Assembly (NCBI GenBank): GCA_012719085.1
Contig: JAAYBA010000425.1
Coordinates: 1-32,926 of the forward strand
Source of the DNA: Planctomycetota bacterium
GTDB taxonomy: Bacteria; Planctomycetota; Phycisphaerae; Sedimentisphaerales; Anaerobacaceae
Direction of reading: 5' to 3'
Length of the DNA: 32,926 bases
The translations under genes and the position numbers were made by a program. Under the pieces are notes generated by a model that was not told the origin of the DNA, made no database searches, and saw nothing but the letters and a program-made list of their open reading frames with translations. Shown here piece by piece: positions 7,046 through 14,329 of the stretch (the first letter of the stretch is position 1; the number at the start of each line of letters is the position of its first letter).

Positions 7046-7411
7046 ATGACTGAATCTGGCACAATTGAGTTGTTCGACAATCCGCGTCCCGGACGCGATT
7101 ACCGGATCGCGATTCGCTGCCCCGAGTTCACCAGCGTGTGTCCGAAGACGGGCCAACCCGATTTCGGCGAGATCACCGTCGAATACTGCCCCGAGAAGCA
7201 CTGCATCGAGTTGAAAAGCCTCAAGTTCTACTTGCAGGGCTATCGAAACAAGGGCATCTTCTATGAGTCGTTGACGAACGAGATCCTGGACGATCTGAGC
7301 GGCGCGTGCAGACCGCGATGGATGACGGTGACGGCCCGCTTCACGCCCCGTGGCGGCATCACGACGGACGTGACGGCCGAGTATCACGCGCAGGGCCATC
7401 GCTTGACGTGA
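7046..7411 (+). CDS. queF: NADPH-dependent 7-cyano-7-deazaguanine reductase QueF
   Basis: Reduces the nitrile of preQ0 to the aminomethyl of preQ1, the last step before insertion into tRNA. The 121-residue length and single domain fit the short (type I, YkvM-like) form. The signature [14 protein letters not shown] contains the nucleophilic Cys (C32) and the general acid Asp (D39); [22 protein letters not shown] is the conserved substrate-binding stretch. The track merges it with a long upstream shadow ORF starting at 6239; the true start is ATG 7046, with AAGGATCGGGG just before it and a promoter 30 nt upstream. It is followed after 9 nt by the zinc-ribbon gene. Confidence 0.95.
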   Translation: MTESGTIELFDNPRPGRDYRIAIRCPEFTSVCPKTGQPDFGEITVEYCPEKHCIELKSLKFYLQGYRNKGIFYESLTNEILDDLSGACRPRWMTVTARFTPRGGITTDVTAEYHAQGHRLT

Positions 7412-7420
7412 GGTCTGAAA

Positions 7421-7921
7421 ATGTCGATCAAGTTTCATTGCGAGCACTGCGGGAAGAAAATAGATGCCCCGGACAGCGCCGGCGGCAAATGGGGCAAATG
7501 TCCGGCGTGCCACAACCGGATCTACGTCCCCCAGATGGAGGCCGACGAGGAGTTGAAGCTGGCCCCGATCGACGAGACCGAAGAGGAACGTCAGAAGCGG
7601 CTTCTTGCGGAAACGTTCCAGTTGACGCAAAGCATCCTTCAGGAAAAGGACGTTCCCGAGGGCGACCCGTTATCTTCACCGGCACAGGAGATCAACGACG
7701 AGAAGATGACCGAAGCAATCGTCCGCTACCTGCGTCAGATGGTGGACGGCGATCTCGACGCGGCCCAGCGGACTGCTGAGACCATCGCGTCGGATCGTCG
7801 CAAGGCCCGAGATATCCTCGGCCAGATGGCCACAGGCGATCCTCCCGACGCCGAATTGGCCGACGTCCCACCCCAGGTCCTCTCCGGGCTCATCCGAAAC
7901 CTGCGGACGCGCCTCAGTTAG
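7421..7921 (+). CDS. Zinc-ribbon protein of unknown function
   Basis: Small cytoplasmic protein of 166 residues. The N-terminus has two CxxC knuckles (C7, C10 and C27, C30; HCEHCGKKI and KCPACHNRI) with a Gly-rich linker, a zinc-ribbon module that I associate with planctomycete proteins. The rest is charged and helical, with an acidic stretch (EADEELKLAPIDETEEERQ) and a predicted helical C-terminal half. No catalytic motif or TM segment is visible. It starts 9 nt after queF behind GAGG, so it is probably translated from the queF mRNA. Whether it has any role in queuosine synthesis cannot be told from sequence. Confidence 0.75.
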   Translation: MSIKFHCEHCGKKIDAPDSAGGKWGKCPACHNRIYVPQMEADEELKLAPIDETEEERQKRLLAETFQLTQSILQEKDVPEGDPLSSPAQEINDEKMTEAIVRYLRQMVDGDLDAAQRTAETIASDRRKARDILGQMATGDPPDAELADVPPQVLSGLIRNLRTRLS

Positions 7922-7937
7922 GCTCCCTGCCCCCCCC

Positions 7938-8007
7938 GTCTTTTCCGTCCGAAAAGACCCCGCCCCGTCGCGCGGATCAGGGTTTCTTTTTCGGACCGAC
8001 AGCGGTC
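7938..8007 (+). promoter_or_regulatory. Structured region with alternative hairpins
   Basis: GTCTTTTC (7938-7945) pairs with GAAAAGAC (7951-7958). The same right arm, within GTCCGAAAAGA (7947-7957), can instead pair with TCTTTTTCGGAC (7985-7996) with one bulged T. A third hairpin, GACCG-ACAG-CGGTC (7994-8007), overlaps the second. This mutually exclusive layout resembles a terminator/antiterminator switch, although no T-tract follows. It could also simply be the 3' end of the upstream transcript. Confidence 0.4.
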
Positions 8008-8032
8008 ATATCCCCCCCCCCAGCATCGGCGT

Positions 8033-8061
8033 TTGGCACATCTGAGGCCATGGCGTACATT
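8033..8061 (+). promoter_or_regulatory. Promoter of the glycogen-synthase-like gene
   Basis: TTGGCA (8033-8038), 17-nt spacer, TACATT (8056-8061). The predicted start near 8068 lies after the ATG at 8050, so that upstream start cannot be used from this promoter. This supports the start at 8119. Confidence 0.5.
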
Positions 8062-8118
8062 TTAGGTGTGGATTCGCGCACTCGCTTCGACGTATGCCAA
8101 CGTTTGGGGAGATCTCAC

Positions 8119-9894
8119 ATGGCCGCAGAAGGCATCGCGGTACACGTCACCCATGAAGCCGCCGCCAAGGTCGGGGGAATCGGCGCCGTTCTTCAGGGCT
8201 TCTTCACGTGTCCATCCTATCTCGACGCGATCGGCCGGTCGATCCTCGTCAGCCCCCTGTTCACGACGGAAGGCTCCGTCCAGGATCGGTTGGGCCAAGA
8301 CGGCGAGGTGCTGTATTCGTCGGTCGACGGCCTGATCAATCCGAGCTACAGCCATGCGTTCGGCCGCATCGAGAGTCTCTACAACGTGGGCATCGTGTAC
8401 GGACGGCGCACGTTCCTCGACGAACAGACCGGAATTCGCAGCGCGCCTGAGGTATTGCTGATTGACGTGCGCTACATGGACGGCGGCATGGTCAACGAAT
8501 TCAAGCGGCGACTGTTCGAGGAATTCGGCATCCAGAGCCAAATGCACGAGCACCTGTGGGAGTACGAGCAGTACGTGCGGCTGGCGGCCCCGGCCATCGC
8601 AGCGCTCAAGGCGCTGGGCGCGGCCGAAGGACGAACCACCGTCATCTCTCACGAATTCATGGGCATGCCCACCGTCCTGGCGGCGATCCTCGAACCCTAT
8701 TGCCGCTTCCGGACCGTCTTCTACGCCCACGAGGTGGCGACCGTGCGGCGCATCGTCGAAGAGCACCCGGGCCACGATACAATGTTCTACAACGTCATGG
8801 AGCAGGCCCGGCGCGATCGGCTCTACGTCAGCGACGTCTTCGGCAACCAGGCAACGTATTTCAAGCACTCGCTCGTCGAGGCCTCGAAATACTGCGACCA
8901 CATCTATGCGGTCGGAGACTACGTGGCGGACGAGCTGCGCTTTCTGGCGCCGGAGTTCGAATCGGCCGATATCGACATCGTCTACAATGGCATCCCCGCG
9001 CACCAAATCGATATCGCAGACAAGCGTGCGTCCAAGGACAGACTCCAGCGCTATTGTGAAAGCCTTCTGGGGTTTCGGCCGGACTATGTGTTCACCCACG
9101 TGACGCGTCTGGTCCGCAGCAAAGGGCTTTGGCGCGACCTGCGCGTGCTCTACGAGATGGACGAAACGCTGCGGCAGCAGGGACAGACGGCGGTCTTCCT
9201 GCTGCTGAGCACCGAGGTTTCACGGCGGCGCAGTTGCGACATCCATCATATGGAATCGACCTATGGCTGGCCCGTCGCCCACCGGGAGGGCTGGCCCGAC
9301 CTGTCCGGCGGAGAGGCCAATTTCCACACGGCGATTCAGCAGTTCAACGCCCGCAGTCGAAGCATCAAGGCCATCTTCATCAATCAGTTCGGGTTCGATC
9401 GCCACTGCTGTGGCAGCAGGGTCCCTCTCGACGTGGAGTTCATCGACATCCGAAAGGGCAGCGACGTCGAATTCGGACAGAGCATCTATGAGCCGTTCGG
9501 CATCGCCCAACTCGAACCGCTCACATACGGAAGCCTCTGTGTATTCACGGGCGTTTGCGGGTGCGCCGGCTTCGTTCGTGACGTGACGGGCGGACAGTCG
9601 GTCAGCAATGTCCTCCTGGCCGACTACGCCGATCTCGGCGACCGCTCCTACGGGGATATCGAAGACCTGCTCACGATCGACCGGCACGTGCGCGATCAGA
9701 TCGAGACCGCCGAAGCGGCCCGGCTGGCGAAAGAAATCGTCGCGCGCTTGCCCAGGGACGACGCAGAACTGGAGACGATGATCTGTGAGGGGTACCGTCT
9801 GGCCTACAACATGAGCTGGGACGTTGTGGTCCGCAAGTATCTGCTCGCCGACCTGTCCTGTGCCTTCGACAAGCCGGTCCCCTGTCGGAATTGA
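8119..9894 (+). CDS. Glycogen/starch synthase-like glycosyltransferase
   Basis: Retaining GT-B glycosyltransferase, probably transferring glucose from a nucleotide sugar to an alpha-glucan. The 591-residue protein opens with VHVTHEAAAKVGGIGAVLQGF; the KVGGIG motif (17-22) is the nucleotide-sugar loop of glycogen synthases. The C-terminal Rossmann half has IVYNGIP, THVTRLVRSKGLWRDL and SIYEPFGIAQLEPLTYGSLC (the E-x7-E type site). It is larger than bacterial GlgA (about 480), and its long central region recalls eukaryotic GT3-type glycogen synthases. ATG 8119 follows GGGGAGA by about 7 nt and matches the family start; the track start at 8050 lies inside a promoter. It stands alone, with no glgB or glgC nearby. 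Confidence 0.8.
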   Translation: MAAEGIAVHVTHEAAAKVGGIGAVLQGFFTCPSYLDAIGRSILVSPLFTTEGSVQDRLGQDGEVLYSSVDGLINPSYSHAFGRIESLYNVGIVYGRRTFLDEQTGIRSAPEVLLIDVRYMDGGMVNEFKRRLFEEFGIQSQMHEHLWEYEQYVRLAAPAIAALKALGAAEGRTTVISHEFMGMPTVLAAILEPYCRFRTVFYAHEVATVRRIVEEHPGHDTMFYNVMEQARRDRLYVSDVFGNQATYFKHSLVEASKYCDHIYAVGDYVADELRFLAPEFESADIDIVYNGIPAHQIDIADKRASKDRLQRYCESLLGFRPDYVFTHVTRLVRSKGLWRDLRVLYEMDETLRQQGQTAVFLLLSTEVSRRRSCDIHHMESTYGWPVAHREGWPDLSGGEANFHTAIQQFNARSRSIKAIFINQFGFDRHCCGSRVPLDVEFIDIRKGSDVEFGQSIYEPFGIAQLEPLTYGSLCVFTGVCGCAGFVRDVTGGQSVSNVLLADYADLGDRSYGDIEDLLTIDRHVRDQIETAEAARLAKEIVARLPRDDAELETMICEGYRLAYNMSWDVVVRKYLLADLSCAFDKPVPCRN

Positions 9895-9930
9895 CCCGGC
9901 CCTGTCCGATGTGCGCTCGTCCGACGGCCG

Positions 9931-11127
9931 CTACCTGGATCCTGTCTGGGCGAAGACATCGTACCCTGAGCCTTCGATCTCCGCGATCCAGACCACGACG
10001 TAGCGTCCGTCGGACGCCATCGCCGCATCAGGATACCAGTTCCGCCCAGCCGTCTCGATCGTCACGCTGCATTCATATCCCGACGGGTCGCCTGCTCCCG
10101 TACAGAACTGCCCGCCCACACGGCAACCGGCGCCGCTCGGATCGTGGCAATCCCATGCGATGAGGAAGTCGCTGTCACCGTTCGAAGCGATGCAGGGGCG
10201 GCCCTGATGGCCCTCCATGCAGGTATTGACGACGTACGGGGACGTCATCGGCTCGGCATCCCGATTGAACGGCTGGGCGCAGATATTGCAGGGAAACGGC
10301 CCGATCGCCCAGGTCACGATGAATCCGCCGTCGCCACCAGTCGCCACCGCCGGGCCGTACCACCGGCTGTTCAGGTCGCCCGTCAGGGACATCTCAGGCC
10401 CCAACGGTATGCCATCGGCGTCGAATTGGCGAATCATGATGTACTCACCGTAGGGGCGATTGTAGGTATCGCCCATCCGGCTCCATGCGACGACGAATCG
10501 GCCCGTTTCATCGATCGCCACATCGGGCCATCTCTGCTGCGGCCGATCGCTGATCTCGAACGGGTCGCTCACCGGTGAACCATCGGCCCCGTAGAGGCGG
10601 GCGGCCGCATAATTCCTGCCGGTGTAAGAGTCGCCGTATCGGTTGGTCCAGACGATGACAAAGGCTCCTGTCGAGTTCATCGCGATCCTCGGGTCTGACT
10701 CGAAGACACCTGCGGCGCCCGCCACCGGGATCTCCTCCGTCAGCGGTGCGCCTGCGGCGTCGAACTGCCGGGCCACAACGTCGCAGTCGCCCTCTCGGTC
10801 GGCCACCCATACCACCACAAAATCGCCTCCGGGCGCCATCGCCACCGCCGGGGACCAGGTGTCCACGTCCACGTCGGAGAGATTGACCTTGAATTCGTCG
10901 GTAAGTGCCATTCCGTCGTGGTCAAACCGGCGGGCAAACACCCCGCCCCCACGGCCGTCGGCCACGTGGCTGCGCCAGACCACAACAAAATCGCCGGCGT
11001 CGTTCATGGCCACCGCCGGATAGGTTTGATAGTGCCGATCGTAGCTGTTCACCTGCAACTGGGCCAGCCCGACAACGGCCAGAATCAAGACAATCCCTAT
11101 CGCCGCGCACAATCTTCGCTTGCACAT
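9931..11127 (-). CDS. Secreted protein with seven propeller-like repeats
   Basis: Exported protein of 398 residues with a signal peptide (MCKRRLCAAIGIVLILAVVG, cleaved near LAQ). The mature part consists of seven repeats of about 50 residues built on P-x-V-A-x-D-x-x-G-x-FVVxW (examples: YPAVAMNDAGDFVVVW, SPAVAMAPGGDFVVVW, YPDAAMASDGRYVVVW). This predicts a seven-bladed beta-propeller. Four Cys lie in repeats five and six. There is no catalytic motif, C-terminal anchor or sorting signal. The ATG at 11127 has GGAG 7 nt before it; the track start at 11160 adds residues before the signal peptide. It follows the sulfatase gene after 227 nt, so it may be a separate unit. Function unknown; binding of a polymer or partner is a guess. 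Confidence 0.75.
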   Translation of the reverse strand: MCKRRLCAAIGIVLILAVVGLAQLQVNSYDRHYQTYPAVAMNDAGDFVVVWRSHVADGRGGGVFARRFDHDGMALTDEFKVNLSDVDVDTWSPAVAMAPGGDFVVVWVADREGDCDVVARQFDAAGAPLTEEIPVAGAAGVFESDPRIAMNSTGAFVIVWTNRYGDSYTGRNYAAARLYGADGSPVSDPFEISDRPQQRWPDVAIDETGRFVVAWSRMGDTYNRPYGEYIMIRQFDADGIPLGPEMSLTGDLNSRWYGPAVATGGDGGFIVTWAIGPFPCNICAQPFNRDAEPMTSPYVVNTCMEGHQGRPCIASNGDSDFLIAWDCHDPSGAGCRVGGQFCTGAGDPSGYECSVTIETAGRNWYPDAAMASDGRYVVVWIAEIEGSGYDVFAQTGSR

Positions 11128-11354
11128 GGTTACACTCCAACCAGCGTTCCCCGGAAACAATGGAACCTCGCCTCGTCTTCTTGCCTGTGATGCTCACCGA
11201 CGCCTCACCTCGGCGCGTCTACCCCATAAGACGCAGCCGGCCCGATGATGTTACAGAAAAATGGGACCCATCGGAAAAATCGCGGCTGGTCCGGGGGGTG
11301 CGAACGCCGCCGGAGGCAACGTGCGGATCAGGGATGTGTCCTATCGGCGGGGCG

Positions 11355-12806
11355 TCATGGGAACCGCCATGTCTCCGACGGCTTGTGTGCGGCCTTCATC
11401 AGCGCGACCATCTGCGCGACGATCTCGGGGTTTCGATCGGCCACGTTCGTAGTCTCGCCCAGATCGGTTCGCAGATCGTACAACTCGATCGGCCCGTCCG
11501 GGTCGGCCGCCACGTTCAGACGCACACCCTTCCAGAAGCCCATGCGGACGGCCTGCTTCTTGCCCTGTTCGTGGAACTCCCAGTAGAGGTATCGGTGCTT
11601 CCTCTGGTACACCGGCTTGCCCAGGAGCGTGGGCAGGAAGGAAAACCCGTCCGCGTCGTCCGGCGGGATCGCCCCGGCCAGATCGCAGCATGTGGGCAGA
11701 AGATCCCAAAAGGCGCAGACGTGATCGGTGCCCGAGCCGGCGGCGATCCTCCCCGGCCAGCGTGCGATCAGCGGCACGCGGATTCCGCCTTCGTAGAGAT
11801 CACGCTTGATGCCGCGCAGCGGACCGCTGCTGTGGAAGAACGCCGGATCGGCGCCCCCCTCGGCGTGCGGACCGTTGTCGCTGGAAAACAACACGAGCGT
11901 ATCGGCGTCGATACCGAGTTCCTCGAGCTTATCGAGCAGGCGGCCCACGTCGCCGTCCATCCGCGTAATCATCGCGGCGTGGCCTTTCTGCGGCTCGGGC
12001 CAATCCTCGTCGGCATACGGCCCGTAGGACGGCACCTCCATCCCCGCCCGGCCCGCCTCATTGTTGGCGTGCGGAATGGTCAACGCCAGATACAGGAAGA
12101 AAGGCACCTGGCGGTTTCGCTCGATGAATTGCAGCGCCTCGTCCGCAATCAGGTCGTGGGAGTATTCCACCTTCTCCGTCGCCACGCCCGCGCCGTCGTC
12201 TCGATCGCCTGCGACCTTGTTGGCCAGCGGCACACGCTGATCGTTGCGATAGAGAAACTCCGGATAGTAATTGTGCGCGTGCCTCTGGCAAAGATATCCG
12301 AAGAAGTAGTCGAAGCCTTGGTTATTGGGCGCCCCGGTGCTTGCCGGCCCGCCGAGTCCCCACTTGCCGATCAAGCCCGTCCGATAGCCGCGACCGGCCA
12401 GCAGACGAGGCACGGTGACAGCGCCCGTGGGCAGAGGCAACTGCCCCATCGGCTTGGCCTCCTTGTTGCCGCGTACGTAGGCGTGCCCGGTATGCAGACC
12501 CGTCATCAACGAACAGCGCGACGGCGCGCAGACGGTGCTGCCGGCATACGCATCGGTGAAGAGCATGCCCTCGGCCGCCATCCGGTCGATGTTCGGGGTC
12601 TGGATCGCCTGCTGGCCGTAACAGCCCAGGTCGCCATAACCGAGATCATCGACCAGAATGAAGATGATATTCGGCTGTCCGGGCCCGGCCAGCCGCTTCG
12701 ACCCGCTGGTCCGACAGCCGCCAGACACGAACACGGAGGCGGCGGCCAATCCAGCCGCATGGAGAAAACCCCGTCGCGTCCAACTCTGGTTGCCTGGCTC
12801 GTTCAT
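11355..12806 (-). CDS. Tat-exported sulfatase lipoprotein (arylsulfatase A family)
   Basis: Hydrolyses sulfate esters, probably on sulfated polysaccharide or glycan, outside the cytoplasm. Of 483 residues, the N-terminus has the twin-arginine motif TRRGFL (10-15) and a lipobox-like VSGGC (C31). NIIFILVDDLGYGDLGCYG carries the metal-binding Asp pair. CAPSR (93-97) is the sulfatase signature whose Cys is converted to formylglycine. GKWGLGG and FSSDNGPH are further conserved metal and active-site blocks. ATG 12806 follows GGAGG by 8 nt, correcting the track start (12968). It is 52 nt downstream of the M16 pair and probably shares their transcript. The maturase is not in the window. Substrate cannot be read from the sequence. 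Confidence 0.93.
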   Translation of the reverse strand: MNEPGNQSWTRRGFLHAAGLAAASVFVSGGCRTSGSKRLAGPGQPNIIFILVDDLGYGDLGCYGQQAIQTPNIDRMAAEGMLFTDAYAGSTVCAPSRCSLMTGLHTGHAYVRGNKEAKPMGQLPLPTGAVTVPRLLAGRGYRTGLIGKWGLGGPASTGAPNNQGFDYFFGYLCQRHAHNYYPEFLYRNDQRVPLANKVAGDRDDGAGVATEKVEYSHDLIADEALQFIERNRQVPFFLYLALTIPHANNEAGRAGMEVPSYGPYADEDWPEPQKGHAAMITRMDGDVGRLLDKLEELGIDADTLVLFSSDNGPHAEGGADPAFFHSSGPLRGIKRDLYEGGIRVPLIARWPGRIAAGSGTDHVCAFWDLLPTCCDLAGAIPPDDADGFSFLPTLLGKPVYQRKHRYLYWEFHEQGKKQAVRMGFWKGVRLNVAADPDGPIELYDLRTDLGETTNVADRNPEIVAQMVALMKAAHKPSETWRFP

Positions 12807-12858
12807 GCGATGTTCCTCCAACCAATGCGTTGCGACAATCGAGAGAAATCCCCGTGTG

Positions 12859-14313
12859 TCATCGGACCGGCGGCGGGATGGTGACATCGATCGAACGGAC
12901 TTCGCCCAACGTCGCAAGAGGCCGATCGAAGTCTTCCGGCCGCCCCACCACCAGAATCTGCAGGGCATCGGGCCTCAGATGCGCGCGGGCGGCCCTGAAG
13001 ATATCGGCCCTCGTGACCTTCTCGATCCGTTCTCGGGTCTGCTGCAGGAAGTCGGGCGGATAGCCGTAGAACTCATAGGTCATCAGGCGACTGATGATCT
13101 GGCCCGTGCTGTCAAAGTTGAACACGAACGAGTTCAGGTAGCTGTCCTTGGCCAGCTCCAGTTCCTCGTCGGTCACTTCCTCCTGGGTCATTCTCCGAGC
13201 CTCCTCGCAGATGGCCTCGATCGCGTGGACGGTGCTCTCGGACTTCGTCTGGCAACCCATGGAGAAGACGCCGGGGCGGTCGTAACGTGTGGCGTACGTC
13301 CCGAAGACCGAATAGGCCAGACCCTGCCGCGAACGCACGTTCTTGAACAATCGCCCGGTGAAGCCGCCGCCGAGGATGTGGTTCATCAGCGTCAGCGCCG
13401 CATAGTCCGGGTCGTTCATCCGCCCGCCGATGTGGCCGATGTAGATGTTCGACTGGTTGAGGTCCCCTCGGGCCACGAGGTTCACCGTCGCCCGCCACGT
13501 GTAATCCACCTCGGGTGCGGGCGGCAGGTCCAGATCGATCTTCGCCCAACCGTCGAAGGCCTTCTCGATCCGAGCGATCATCTCCTGCGTGTCGAAATCG
13601 CCCCAAACGGCCAGCATCATGTTGTTGGGCCCGAAGAACCGCCTGTGAAACGCCACCAGGTCGTCGCGGGTGATGCTGTCGATGGTTGCGTACTCGGTGT
13701 GCCGGGCATACACGCTTTCGGGACCGTAGATCAGCTTGTCGAACTCGCGCGATGCAATGGAGCGGGGCGAGTCGTTGCGCCGGGCGATGGCGCTGCGGTG
13801 CTGCATCTTGGCCAGCTCGATCTTGTCCTGGCGGAACGCCGGATGCATCAGCACGTCGGCCAGAATCCCCAGCCCCTTGCCGATATCCTCCTTGAGCACC
13901 GACACCGAGACATATCCCGAATCCTGCCCGATGCCCGTTTCGACCGAAGCGGCAATCTGCTCCAGTTCGTCGTCCAGTTCGTCTCCGGTCCTGCTCGTCG
14001 TTCCGCCGGTGCGCATCACCTCACCGGTGATGTCGGCCAGGCCCACCTTGTCGGCCGGCTCGTAGATGGACCCCACCCGAATCCGGCCGGACAGGGAGAT
14101 CAGCGGCAGCTCATGGTCCTCCAGCAGGAGCAACCGCATCCCGTTGGACAGGGTGACACGCTGCACCTCCGGCACGGCCACGTCGCGAAGGCTCGGGTAT
14201 TTCAGTTGCGTGTGGTCCGTCGCCCGCTGCGCCGTCACCGGCGAGACTGTCAGGCAGAACACCGCCACCGCACAGAGAACCGGTGACAGATGGCATACTC
14301 GTTGGCTTCTCAT
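12859..14313 (-). CDS. M16-family peptidase homologue lacking the zinc motif
   Basis: Exported 484-residue member of the pitrilysin/insulinase family. A signal peptide (cleavage near VTAQ) is followed by two M16 half-domains. Where active members have HxxEH, this one reads D-I-T-G-E (94-98, in KVGLADITGEVMRTGGT), so both His and the catalytic Glu are gone. The C-terminal M16 block is intact (NHILGGGFTGRLFKNVRSRQGLAYSVFG), the conserved R/Y substrate-contact region. This is the pattern of the non-catalytic subunit in two-chain M16 enzymes. It starts 16 nt after the catalytic M16 gene, behind GGGGAG, which strongly suggests a heterodimer. It acts in the periplasm or at the surface. Confidence 0.9.
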   Translation of the reverse strand: MRSQRVCHLSPVLCAVAVFCLTVSPVTAQRATDHTQLKYPSLRDVAVPEVQRVTLSNGMRLLLLEDHELPLISLSGRIRVGSIYEPADKVGLADITGEVMRTGGTTSRTGDELDDELEQIAASVETGIGQDSGYVSVSVLKEDIGKGLGILADVLMHPAFRQDKIELAKMQHRSAIARRNDSPRSIASREFDKLIYGPESVYARHTEYATIDSITRDDLVAFHRRFFGPNNMMLAVWGDFDTQEMIARIEKAFDGWAKIDLDLPPAPEVDYTWRATVNLVARGDLNQSNIYIGHIGGRMNDPDYAALTLMNHILGGGFTGRLFKNVRSRQGLAYSVFGTYATRYDRPGVFSMGCQTKSESTVHAIEAICEEARRMTQEEVTDEELELAKDSYLNSFVFNFDSTGQIISRLMTYEFYGYPPDFLQQTRERIEKVTRADIFRAARAHLRPDALQILVVGRPEDFDRPLATLGEVRSIDVTIPPPVR

Positions 14314-14329
14314 ATTCCCGCTCCCCTAT

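Noticed and set aside
8050-8118. Upstream start for the glycogen-synthase-like gene
   Set aside because: The ATG at 8050 lies within a promoter-like element and has a poor ribosome site; 8119 matches the family start and has GGGGAGA before it.
11128-11354. Terminator or promoter between the sulfatase gene and the propeller gene
   Set aside because: ATGGGTCCCAT followed by TTTTT on the minus strand has a stem too short (4 bp) to call, and no -35/-10 pair with good spacing was found.
10905-12884. A 659-codon plus-strand ORF
   Set aside because: Antisense to the sulfatase gene, whose CxPSR and other motifs are clear; the plus-strand product resembles nothing.
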